A stretch of 32,614 bases of DNA from Chara braunii (lineage: Eukaryota > Streptophyta > Charophyceae > Charales > Characeae): assembly GCA_003427395.1 (NCBI GenBank), contig BFEA01000229.1, forward strand, positions 183,869 to 216,482. Reading direction: 5' to 3'. Under the pieces are notes generated by a model, which did no database searches, was not told where the DNA came from, and worked only from the letters and a program-made list of their open reading frames with translations. The position numbers and the translations under genes are program-made. Shown here piece by piece: positions 9,404 through 19,995 of the stretch; within the stretch, counting starts at the first letter, position 1, and the number at the start of each line of letters is the position of its first letter.

Positions 9404-11068
9404 GCGCTCTTTTAGTTTGTAGTGATGTGACAATATATATATATATATATATTGTCAAATAGAACTGCCCGGTAAACCGTAGGCAGAGAGGGAGAAAAGG
9501 ACAACAAACGAGAGGCTGTGACAAACTGTTTCGTCGGAGTTTCACTGACTCATATATATATATACCTGAGTGGCCCGGAATTATTTGCCCGACCGGGNTA
9601 AAAACAATTAAAAAAAAAAAAAAAAAAAATTATTTTTTATTCTAAATGTGGTGAAAATTTTCGATGTGACCCTGAAGCAAAAGTTGCCCAGTTTATTTTT
9701 CTGCATAACATAATTTTGTTTCGGAATTTTTTTTTTTTTTTAGGGGGGGGGACCTTCACTGGTCCTTGCACGGGCTGGCCACCCGGGATCCGGGCGTCCC
9801 GGCTGGTAGCCTAGGTATATATGTATATATATATTTGTTTATTTTTATGACGGTTTTATTTGGTTATCGCCATATGCATGCTTTTATTGTATTTTATTTA
9901 ATGTCTGATTGATGGTGTACATATCGATTGCATTTTAAGAGGACATAAACTTTGCATGAAACCCACATCTGGCATGGGACCATAGGTGAATGAGGTGACT
10001 CATTTCTGAGGAAGGTGGTCAGTCAGCATGTACAATTTGTCCTCAGTGAAAGTGCATTCTTGAATTGTTACTCCCTCGTTGAGGCTTAAAGAAGCAGTTA
10101 TCAGTCTCAAGAATGATAGAGAGACCCACGCCACAATTATGTTCCTGGTTCATTAGTGGGAAGGTAACTATGATAGGAGAGTAACTACATTATCTGTTCA
10201 AAGAGGAGGAAGGAGCTTGTTACATTGTCGAAACTGTGATGGCCAAGTGGAACAGCTACTGCTTAGTGAGAGTGGTTCAAAGTGGCGACCTAGGCTCGTC
10301 TCGTGTTGAGCAGGGCCACCATATTTGTACGAGCGCAAATTCGTTGTTCATTGCCTTGATAAGTATGAATGGGGTTGTCCATCTGACCATGATTAGGTTC
10401 GGTGAGATGCAAGCGTTGAAATCAGAGAGGGATGCGGTGAGGCTTGATCTTTAGAGCAGTATTAGAAGTCGAGATGTTATCTCATGAGGATTACACCGCT
10501 CCTCTGTATTATATGCTTTGCTTAAGAGTTGAAGAGGTAACAATTGTATCATGTTATTTACTCATTGCTGGTCTTATTTTTGCCTTATAGAATATGAAAT
10601 ATGTTGTTGAGGTTTATCTTGTTATATAACTGGCAGTTGAGTTGATTTCATGTTTGTTATTTTGAAGCATACGTGTTCTTCAGCTACAACCCTAGCAAAT
10701 AATTTATGTTTTTCAGACTGTGCTTTATTGCTTTGGACATATGCTATTTATCGTGGGTTCAAGTTGTACTGCATATTGGATTCATGTTTGGAGTATCCAC
10801 CTATATGGCATGTGTATATTGTATCCTTCCTTGATAGTAAAAGTGATATTTTGTTAATGCCTGAGTTATGATTTGAGGGTTTTATCAGTGAATATTTATG
10901 GTTTATTCTAGGTGGATATTTGTTTAAAGACTCTCTTCGGTATCGTCGTTGTTCTAAATAGGCTCTTATGCGCGCTCATATGATGAGAACGGGATAATTT
11001 AGTGGTATATATTTTACATTAGATTTAGTTGCGTAACTTCTTTCGAGTCTCGGCCCTAAGACCGCTCG
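8621..11068. other. Gene-free A/T-rich island with simple repeats
   Basis: No coding region is supportable. The stretch has (TA)n tracts at about 9355-9401 and 9434-9451, homopolymer A and T runs near 9611-9629 and 9730-9743, and a C/G-rich palindromic patch near 9775-9800. An ambiguous base at 9598 sits next to the poly-A run. The open frames at 10236-10454 and 10650-10871 have no recognisable motif and I treat them as chance. Confidence 0.5.
9428..9457. repeat. (TA)n core inside a perfect palindrome
   Basis: TGACAAT and ATTGTCA flank an alternating AT core, giving a continuous self-complementary tract. It could be a cruciform-prone microsatellite or a minimal hairpin-like insertion. Confidence 0.6.
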
Positions 11069-12534
11069 TTGTTTGTTCAACAGGTGATGGGGTCAAGGGA
11101 ACTCGATATGGAAGGATCTCAAGGGAAGATTGAGGTCGAGGAATTCGCCTATCTGCTAGGTTTGCGTGATTGGGAGCGAGACAACCTACCCAAGGTTGAG
11201 ATCGACTTCTTTAAGGGTTATCATGTTTCTGACTTCTTTGATAAGTTTGGTCAGATAGCGTTTCACCGTGGATGGAATGAGGAACAAATGCTAAAGGAGG
11301 TTATTAAGTATATTTATATAGGCCTCACGGAGGAAGTCAGTGAGTTGGTTAGGAGAGCAGGGTCATCATGGTCGAAGTTCTATAATGATATGTGGGATAA
11401 ATACCGGCTAGGTGAGGAACAACTGACCAAAGACGATCTTGAGAAGATAGATCAATATAATTATGTGTCAGGAGGACACTTCCTGACAGAATATGATCAC
11501 GCTTCCCGCAAGGTCTGCGCGCTGTCTGAATATGACAAGTGTTTTGTCTTCCTTATGAACTTCACGGATGCAGAGCAACGAGATTTGATTCGTGGGACAG
11601 AAGGAAGGCTTATATGAGACAAAATACGAGAGAACTTTGTAGAAGGGGATGTTAATCAACATCTCTTCATACTCTGAGGAAGCAAGGAAAAGAAAGGAGA
11701 CGTTGGATAATGAGAAAAGTGGACTTTGAGAGAGGCCAAATAACTTTGCGGCATACACCTATGACGACATAAAAGGTGAACTTCAAAAGGACACTAAGGT
11801 AGTGAAGCGGAACCATAAATGGGGTGAAGGGAAGAAAAAAGAGTCATGTGCTGAGAGAAGGACGAAAGCAAGGAATGTCGCAACTCATACCTGTGAGAGG
11901 ACGATTGACGCCCCAAACGAGAAGGGAACAAAGGAGCGAAGAGCTTGGAAAGAAGTTGGTATAGCACTACCGCGCGTTGTATCTGATCCTAAAAAGGGGT
12001 GTGACAACAAGGATGCATCGTCAACCGCAAGTTGGAAAGAGCGGAAGAATAGCAGGCGACGATAGCAGTGGTCAAGGATAGTATGTGCTTGTTGTGGAAA
12101 AACTGGTCATACCCCTCTCAGATGTAAGATAGCGAAGAAAAAAGTTGAATGGTAAGATCGTTGTGCTTTAAGCAAGGGCATGAGTCCTCCCAATAACTAT
12201 CACCAATTTATTTGTTTCGTCCATAGTAAGAAAGCGATAGAATGGTGTTAGCAGTCTTGAACAACTTATTAATAAACACTTAGAAGGCTATGATGGTGCG
12301 GAAGACCCAGTTGCTAGACTAATAGACGATCATCTGCTTATGTTGCTTTTAAGCTGAGTTTCCAAGTTTTATGAGACGTACATTCATCTTGTATATCTTT
12401 CTGATTTCGGATGAGAATTCTTACTTTTGGGATTATGCGTACGTTATGGGTTGGACTATCCGTTCTCTAAGCTGATTTTAGGTTTGGTTGAATGCAAGTG
12501 GAGGTCTCGTAAGGTTCGTTTGTCCATACACTGA
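11069..12534 (+). pseudogene. Degraded retrotransposon gag-like gene with zinc knuckle
   Basis: The intact part (11069-11617, 182 codons) encodes a charged, helix-prone protein with FFDKFGQIAFHRGW near the N-terminal third and SWSKFYNDMWDKYRLGEE in the middle. This resembles the capsid part of LTR-retrotransposon Gag. After a TGA at 11615 the same frame still reads sensibly (DKIRENFVEGDVNQHLF). Around 11730 the sense frame shifts and runs 11736-12152. It contains a lysine/arginine-rich segment, one TAG at 12063, and a CX2CX4HX4C zinc knuckle (CACCGKTGHTPLRC, 12084-12125). A second shift leads to 12256-12534, with LEQLINKHLEGYDG, SKFYETYIHLVYL and two internal TGA codons. No protease or polymerase motif follows. 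The lesions mean it cannot make a full product. The Gag assignment rests on the zinc knuckle and general character; the third segment I do not recognise. Confidence 0.6.
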
Positions 12535-13020
12535 CGTCCTTCATCTCTATGAAAACGGTTGGGATCTTTTTGTGTATATCAGTTTTTATGACTTATAGGA
12601 TATAAGATCTTTTATTTCTGATTGGGACCTAAATTTGTGATGATTTGAGGCTTGTGAGAATTTTGATACTCGAGATAATCTAAGTTTCTTCTGAGAACCA
12701 TCTTGGTATGAATTTTGATTCCCCCAGGTTGCAGAATCATACGTGTTCTAGTTATCATTGACATTCTCACCATTGTGACCTTGTGGGTTTTCAATTTTTA
12801 TTCTAATTGACGTACGAGAAAGAAAAAGTAACAGTGTGAAGTAAAAGGATGAATGGAGTGTGCGAACCAAAAAAGGTTCGATGAAGTGAAAAAAACGTGA
12901 TTATCAGTGAAAGATTTATGAGAGACTTGAAGAGTCCAGAAAATTATATGAAGAGAGAGGTTATGCCTGAAGGCGGTCTAAGTGGTTATTGGTTTTATTT
13001 AGACTCATCTTCAAGTGAAA
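12535..13020. other. Gene-free stretch after the gag remnant
   Basis: I see no extended reading frame continuing the gag segment and no polymerase motif. The short open frames here show no motif. Confidence 0.4.
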
Positions 13021-13029
13021 TATATTTTA

Positions 13030-13160
13030 TAGGTTATATAGATAGTTTATCCATGAGTGGGAGGATGACTGAGATATTTTATGGTTGATTCTCCTTCAAG
13101 TAGGAAGGGGTCTTAATAAATCTTATGGAATGCTCATCCTTCAGTGGGAGGATGACTTGA
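13030..13160 (+). repeat. Short hairpin series with CAAGTGG-like loops
   Basis: CTCCTTC/GAAGGGG (13091-13110) and TCATCCT/AGGATGA (13134-13155) each enclose a short loop containing CAAGTAG or TCAGTGGG. A weaker ATCC/GGAT version precedes them at 13049-13066. Loops resemble each other while stems differ. Confidence 0.5.
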
Positions 13161-13232
13161 ATTTTTTTTTTATGGTATAAAAATTGTATCCTCCGCCAGA
13201 ATCGACAACTCCATTCTGTTGGTTCTCATCTG

Positions 13233-13546
13233 CTGGTGGGGGCGTTCCCTGCGGCAGGGAAACCCGCCAGATTCAAAGACCCCTCATGTCTGACCTTTGG
13301 TTGTGAGTCACAAGTGGTTTTGTACGCGGCAGAGGGTGAGGAAAAAACCGCCAGAATTGTTTAGTCGAATGATAACCGGTGGAAGTGTCACCTGCGGCAG
13401 GGAAACCTGTCGGATTCAGGGACCCTTCACTTAGCTTGTTATGTGATGGAAACGGTCTAGTTCGCGACAGTGATTTCCATGATTGAGAAGACTGAGTTGA
13501 CTAATAGTCAGTGGGAGCGTCGTTTGCAGTAAGGAAACCCATCTGA
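13233..13546 (+). repeat. Hairpin array III: two loop types alternating
   Basis: Five stem-loops alternate between two loop classes. Class P: CTGGTGGG/CCCGCCAG enclosing TTCCCTG/CAGGGAA (13233-13270); CCGGTGG/CCTGTCGG (13376-13413); and TCAGTGGG/CCCATCTGA (13508-13546). All three keep a loop of the form CTGCGGCAGGGAAACC or a variant. Class Q: GTGGTTTT/AAAACCGC (13314-13351) and ATGGAAA/TTTCCAT (13446-13480), with loops containing TACGCGGCAG or TTCGCGACAG. Spacing is about 60-80 bp. The sequence is unrelated to arrays I and II, but the layout is the same. Confidence 0.7.
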
Positions 13547-13549
13547 TTT

Positions 13550-14604
13550 CGGGGTCCTCCAATCGACTTTAGTTCTTGGTTGAAAGTGGCGTTGTCAATA
13601 AATGTGAATTTAAAAAATAAAAATGTGAGTTTTTATCGGGGATAAAGATTCTGCGAGCTTACTTACTGAACAAAGCTTATGGCTGAGATTGACAAAGAGT
13701 ATCATAAAAGCGAAGAACCCTACTCATAAAAGTAGGATTTGTGGGTAAAAAGGGTGATTTTCTTTTATGTTAAGGATTTAGTGAATACCTATGCCCATCC
13801 GTTTGGTGAATAACTGAAAATGAGTGACTTCTGTGTGACAGTAATGACTTGTGGGATTGGGCTTAACGGGGCCCAACCTGTGAGGTACATCTGTGGTATG
13901 AGTGATAAGGTTAATTAGCTAGCTGCAAAATTGAAGTGTCTAACTATTCCTCACAAATGGGGGGGGGGGGTCCTTTGAGGAAGAACTCAAAAGAGGGGTG
14001 TATGAATGAGTTGAGTTTGAATGATTGATGTGTGAAAAGAAAAGGGATTAAATAAAGACTGAGATCCTAAATTTTGACCCACCACTGAGTTTGGGTTTCG
14101 GTTAGTGGTAGGATGATCAGGGTGCCCGACGCGATAAAATATCGTTCAAAGAGACCGAGAGTGGTATAGTCTTAAGTTTAACTTCAAATGATTCTTCTAT
14201 GGTTGTAGTTGGCGGAAAGTGGTTTTATCCACTTGTCGAATTAGGGATTGAAGTGTGTCAGTGCCTAACCGATTATTCAACTGTTATAGATTCATAGTCT
14301 AGTTAGGAACTAAAAGAGACTTTTGACCATTGACTTTAACCTAGTTATTTTGAGGAATTAGGGTCTTAAGTTATTATAACTTAATGACCATTCTAGTCGA
14401 GTTGGTAACTCAAGGAAGTTACCATACACTTTTCTTGAAGACTATGTTTAAACGGTGTTTGACATAGATTGATGAAACCCTCGAACCAGAGTCTTTCGGA
14501 TAGTCGGATTGGTTCCTTTCTCGTTAGCATTTAGAGTTTGGATGAACTTATAACTTTTTTATTTTGCGAAGCGACGGAGACGTCGCTTAATATAGTCCGG
14601 TAAG
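13550..14604. repeat. Gene-free stretch with a cluster of strong hairpins
   Basis: No gene is supportable. Perfect or near-perfect stems occur at 14217-14234 (AAGTGG/CCACTT), 14362-14389 (GGTC plus TTAAGTTA pairing with TAACTTAA plus GACC, one bulge) and 14403-14424 (TGGTAACT/AGTTACCA). A poly-G run lies near 13960. The block ends where X2 begins. Confidence 0.5.
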
Positions 14605-15963
14605 CTGTTGGTGCGAATACCCTTGTAAGGGTACTCGCCCTGGTTTTCGCAAGCGACAGAAAATAAGTTTGGTTTGAAAGTTTAAAGTATACCACGTGAG
14701 ACACGACTGTGTCTGTGGTTTACATTGGCTGGTAGGTTGACTAGAGTAGAGAGTGTGTGGGCACGTGGACTTAAGGCGTGCATGATCTCCATTCCCATTG
14801 ATGATTGTGAAGTCGGCATAGCTGCAGACCAAGTTTTATTTTCTAATTAAACTTGGATTAAAAAGATTATGTGTCCTTGATTGAAGCGCTTGCCTGTGAC
14901 CTGTGTGTACGTGCGGAGGACGACGTCGACAACAATGTGATTCTGAAAATATTTCGGTAGATCTTCTCATCATGCAAACATATTTATCTAGGTGTCCGTC
15001 AAAGCTAGACCCATACTTAGACCTAGCGCTATTCGTTACGGTGTCAACAAGGAAATTCAGGGATCGAGACCAGGCGGCGACGAGGCGGGGATATCAGAGT
15101 ACCGAGGGGTTGAGGGCCCAACGGGGCCATCCCCTTTGGTTTTGCAAATAAGTGGCGTAAGGACGGTGCCAGCGGTTCCTCTTTCTCGTCAGTTGCCCGC
15201 TGACGACTGAAATTTTTCTAAGTATTTTATTATTTATCGTCGTTATTTTTATTTTTCATGTTTTGACTTTTTTGAGATAGGCACGATGTTGGACTTAAGG
15301 GCCGTCACAGCGACCGAGGACCTTGAGTGTGCGTTTCTTTTTGGCAGACCCGTTTGGATTCCACATGTTCGGGACGCTGGCAAAATTTCTCTATACCACC
15401 CATCTTGGAATACAGACCGAGGAGTTTAACGTGCATGTGAGCTCGTGGGTGACTTAGCCCACGAGGCGGAATAAACTTGGCTGGCGGGGGCTCTCTGCGG
15501 GTACACCGCCCGCCAACCACTATCGGTTGTGAGAGGCTTGAGTGAGAGTATGCCCGTTGGGTACCCGAATGGTGGGAACTGCGCATTGGGAGCAACAGAG
15601 CAGGGGGGCGCTAGTGGGAGGCCGCAGCAGTACAAGCTATGCAACTCGAACTTGGAACCTCTCCCTACTTCGGTCTTCAAAGTGCTCAATTGACCAAGAT
15701 CGACACCGGGACACGCTTCGCCTAGGCTCACGCCGCCAAAGCTTTGCAGCGGGGCCAACCCTCTCTAGCTTGTCGCGACGTCAGAATCCCCAGGGTGGTC
15801 GAGCATAAGTCGCACGCTCAGGTGCCATCCGCTTTCTGGTCTGGCAGAGTCGGCAGGTGAGTCGGCATACGTTCGTTAGCGGGTTTCGACTCTCATGATC
15901 ACCATTCGGATGTCTGTGTCGATCAACACGCCTTGTGGTGCCTAGGTTAACGCATGGTTAGGT
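14605..15963 (+). repeat. X2: second copy of the X repeat
   Basis: This block aligns along its whole length with X1 (1219-2577) with few indels. It is followed immediately by the more diverged X3, so X is tandemly arranged here. Hairpins equivalent to those of X1 lie at 14613-14638 and 14812-14829. A two-tier stem-loop CCGAGGGG/CCCCTTTGG around GGGCCC...GGGGCC occurs at about 15101-15140. No gene is supported. Confidence 0.75.
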
Positions 15964-17220
15964 GTTGTCGGTGCAAATACCCTTACAAGGGTATCCGCCC
16001 TGTTTTTTTTTGCAGACAACAAAAAATAAATTGGTAAAAGTTTAAGCATACCGCGCGGCTGTGTCTGTGGTTTATGCTGACTAGATGGTTGACTAGAGTA
16101 AAGAGTGTGTGGGCACGCTAGCTTGAGGCGCGTGTGATTTTTATTTGTTGATGATTGAAGAGTCGACGTGATCGCCGACCTGAATTTGTTTATTTTATGA
16201 TTAAACTAGGACTAAAAGATTATGTTTTGTTGACCGATTGCGCTTGCCTGTGACTTGTGCGTGTGCACGGAGGATGACACCAACAACAATGTGGTTTTGA
16301 AAACGTTTCGATAGATCCGCGCCTTGTGCAATGTCGGGTTATTTTAGGTGGTCGTCAAATTAGACCCAGCCTTGGGCCTAGCACTATTGGTTACAGCGTC
16401 GGACTTTTATCAGAGAGATTCAGGGATCGAGGCCAGCGGCGACATCGCGGGAGTATCGGAGCGGCGAGGAGCCTAGGGGCTTAGAGCTCGGCGAGGCTAT
16501 CCCCTTCAGTTTCGCCGTCGGCAAGGTGAGAACGGTGCTTCCTAGTTCAACATGTTCTGATGATCAAAAGTTTCTGAATATGTTTATTATTTTTTGTCTT
16601 ATTATTATTATTTACCTTTCCGTCGGTGTCCCGTTGACTTGGACGTAACGCCGTATTTAGCGGCCGTCACGGGAGTCGAGGACCTTGAGTACGTGCCTCT
16701 TTTGACGAGCCCATTCGGGTTTCTGCGTGTTCGGGATGCTGTAGAGGTCCTTGGCCCCACCATCTTAAGACGAGGACCGGGGGAGTCAACGTACCTACGA
16801 GCGTGGGTGATTGGCCCACAAAGCGGAGGGGGCTTTAGTGGCCCGGGCCCGTTGCGGATGTCCGGCCTGTCACCCATGATTTGTTGTGAGTGGTTTGTGT
16901 GAGAGCATGCCCGTTGAGGGCTCAAGAGGGTGACAGGCTCTCCCTAAGCAAAGCAGACAAGAGGGCATAGTGGCGAAAGCTGTATCTCAAAAGTCCCAGA
17001 TCGACTATCTGCTACCATTACCAAGATCTGCACCGGAACCCGTTTTCCCCAGGCCGACGCTACAGGCTCCACAGCAGGTCTGCGCCCTCCTGCTTGCTGA
17101 AGTGTTGGGCTGGCCAGGATAGCCGGACATAAGTCACGGGCTACGATGCTAAAGCACGAACGGGGAGGCTCGCAACGATAATTCGTTCGTCGGACTTGGG
17201 TATAGGGGCGAAAAACTAAT
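15964..17220 (+). repeat. X3: third, diverged copy of the X repeat
   Basis: Start (AAATACCCTTACAAGGGTAT) and interior (TTAGACCCAGCCTTGGGCC, GTCACGGGAGTCGAGGACCTTGAG) match X1 and X2 in order. Divergence is much larger and the end is blurred. It leads into Y3, as X1 leads into Y1. Confidence 0.65.
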
Positions 17221-17876
17221 AGGACAATCTAGTTGCTGTCTCATCCCGAAAATCTCCTCCGGCTAGTGGAACCACTGAAGCTACGGGTGAATCCGGACGT
17301 AGTATCGGACCAGAGGCGAGTGAACGGCATGCGACGAGGGAGAAGCGTATATGAAGTAGGAGATTGTCGTACCTCGCTCAGTTCTCGATGGAAACAGGAG
17401 AGTAGGAGATAGAGACGGGGTTTTTAGAGCACAGCGACCTCAAATACACGGTTAGTCTAGGAGGAAAGTTAGTGGAGTGGAAGCCACGAAGGAAGAGGCC
17501 TGCGCTGAGCTATGGCGGTGAGGAGGAAAGCGAGAAGAAGAAGTGGAACGATTCAGTCGTTTCTAGATCAATTCGGATCGTTCGGAAAGCTTTTCCGAAG
17601 TTTTAGGACATGGCGAACCGGATGGCAACATTAGTTTTAGTAATGGGTTAGTAGGAAGGGAGCTAAGTAGAAAAGATGGTGCGCAAAGGTGGCGGGAGAC
17701 TGGATATGGCAAGGAAAAGAAACCGTTGTCTTGTTCGGTTCTTGACAGAAAGGAGCAAGTACAAATGTTAACTAGCCATTGGTCTGAGCTGATTGGCCGT
17801 GTCAGATTTTTAATATGGGTGATGGTTTTATTGGTATGAGGTTCGACGCCTGTGTGAAAGAGAAAAGATAACTATG

Positions 17877-17915
17877 AAAATGAATCTTTTCGTGTTCTAG
17901 CGAAAGATTCATTTT
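17877..17915. other. 15-bp hairpin in Y3
   Basis: The arm AAAATGAATCTTTTCG (17877-17892) pairs with CGAAAGATTCATTTT (17901-17915) with a single bulged T and an 8-nt loop. A poly-T run follows, so a terminator-like role on the + strand is conceivable but unproven. It may be a strengthened member of the tandem hairpin family of Y. Confidence 0.65.
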
Positions 17916-19390
17916 TTTTTTCTACAAATTGGTAGTTGCAGCGTTGTTGTGTTCGTCAATAGGATAGCCGCTGCTAACGTTATGGCCACACTGGTTGCTA
18001 TCCGCACAGTTGGTCTGCATGGCCGGGCTCTTCATTGCCATCTTCACGGTTGTGCCTTGAAGGAACGAGTGTTTGCGGGAGAGCGGGGGCCAGGGCTGGA
18101 CCACGGGCGGGTCAAGCGCAGCACAGAGAGAGTTCCCTGTTACTGTGATTCCGACCAGGTCATCGGTGGTAGCGATTTACGGGAGCTTCCGCCTTATAAC
18201 TGTCGGTAGTCACGAAGTCGCATGCACTTGGCTTGGGTTATGGTCGGATTCGCTGACAGGAGGAAAACGAAGCGGAGGCAGAGAAAACGAGACAGGTAGA
18301 CGTACCTTGGGAAGCTAGCGAGGCAAGGATGAACCAAGGAATTGTGTATGAACGAAGGTAGAAAAGAGCGTAACAAGGGGAGGGTATATCCTGCCCGAAA
18401 ACAGTCATTCGAGACTGTATAGCTCTAACTCAGTCAGGGGGGGGGGTGACACTGCGGGCTATTGTGGGAGGAGCCCAGATTCTGATGTGGGACAATCGCG
18501 AGTCTGAGAAACGGTCATTATTCAAACTTGAAGAGCCGACAGTGGTCGAGTTACGGTGTCGAACAGTAGAAGACAACAGCAGGCTGTTCATGCATGCATC
18601 TATTCGTACGACAGCCCGAGGGTCTTCCCCGTATTGTACGTTGGCAGAACAAATGAGCAAGGCACGGTGAACCTCCCTGCATGCTGGCGGGAGATTCATT
18701 TCGATTTCGTCCATTGTATCGATGGAGGTAGTGTGAGACCAACCGAGGGGAAGCGTGATCCTAGCGGAGGGTTCGTTTGTGATCCCGCTGGGTAACGAGA
18801 CAGGCAATCGGGGGCGGTGGTGAATAAGCAGAGGCACGAAAGGGGCAGGCGATAGAGTGGGGAAAACTCTACTGTTTGCAGTAAACGTTACAGCAACGGG
18901 TTGTACCTGCTACCTACCTGATTCTGCCGGTAATGTGCTCGTATTAGAGACTGAGGTACCTGGTCGCGGACTTGTTGTTGCATGAAGGGAGAGGTCCATG
19001 CGGTGCAGAGCAAGCTAATTCAAGAAGAACTGTGGGATTGCTGACCTACCTGTTGGCTGGCAGACCGCCATCCCATCAACCGACGCAGCAAGAAGACCAG
19101 TTGTGGAGACTGTAGAATTACCAGCTGACTGAAGAGCTGCTCAGCCTGTTGTATCTTAGAAAAGAAGGGCGAGCCGCAGGGCTGAAGACCCGCCCGCTGG
19201 CTAATGCTCTGCCGAATGTATGAAGCGACACAACTGCTGGCAGGCCATAAGTGGTAGGCCTGGTCACGGGCCGGTGCGTTGTTCATCCTATTGGACGGAG
19301 TATAGGGAACGGAGCCATGGGGCTGCGGATCTACTTGTGACCAATGGGTTTCGGGTTACGAGCTTGCTAAGAGAATTGAGATCGTTGAGG
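17916..19390. other. Poorly alignable part of Y3, no supported gene
   Basis: Open frames on both strands overlap (for example 18430-18837 minus and 18446-18670 plus), with no recognisable domain. The stretch corresponds in position to 3560-4780 of Y1 and shares only short matches with it. A poly-G run lies at about 18437-18446. Confidence 0.4.
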
Positions 19391-19995
19391 GGAAGTCTTT
19401 ACTGTGAATTTGGAAGGTCGTCAGAAAGTCAACAGTTGAGGGTTGACTCCAGTTTGACCAAACTGTTGTTGTATCCTGACCGTCATTTGCTGGGCGCTCA
19501 GGCGAGTGAAGATTGCAAGGCCCTCTCCTGGAAGTTGAGTCAGTCTCCCTTTCGTACCCCGAGAGTCTGAAACCCCTCCTTTTGTCCTTCTTACTCTAAA
19601 TCTAGTCTTGTTCTGAGAGGAAGGCGGCAGGCGGGATTGCAACCCGTAGGACTGCAGTAAGACTCTGTGGGGAGCCAGCCCACCGATTGTGGGAGCTCTG
19701 CCAGAACTCAGGAGGAGTTCTGGAGGCAGGGAACTGAGAGGTAAAACTTCCGTTTTCCCTCTATAAACCCTGTTATAACCCATTATTTATATTTCTGACT
19801 ATGTTTTGACTGACTATACTGAGTGCATCCTTACTTTGACTTTCAGGATATGATCCAGACTAAGTAAAGGAATGTATACGTAATGTCAGTTTCAGTTTCA
19901 TTGTTTGACTGAAAGCAGATTATGGGATTGCATCTGGTGAAGGATGAGAGGAAGGCAGTATTGTTTGTTTGGCTGGGTCTATTAAAGGTTGGGCA

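Noticed and set aside
9309-9545. 78-codon minus-strand frame across the (TA)n tracts
   Set aside because: Its core is a translated TA microsatellite (repeated Ile-Tyr), which carries no coding evidence.
16550-16590. Hammerhead-ribozyme-like CTGATGA near 16555
   Set aside because: No matching GAAA core and cleavage triplet in a three-stem arrangement nearby.
18430-18837. 135-codon minus-strand frame in Y3
   Set aside because: Open frames overlap on both strands, there is no recognisable domain, and the corresponding parts of Y1 and Y2 do not preserve it.
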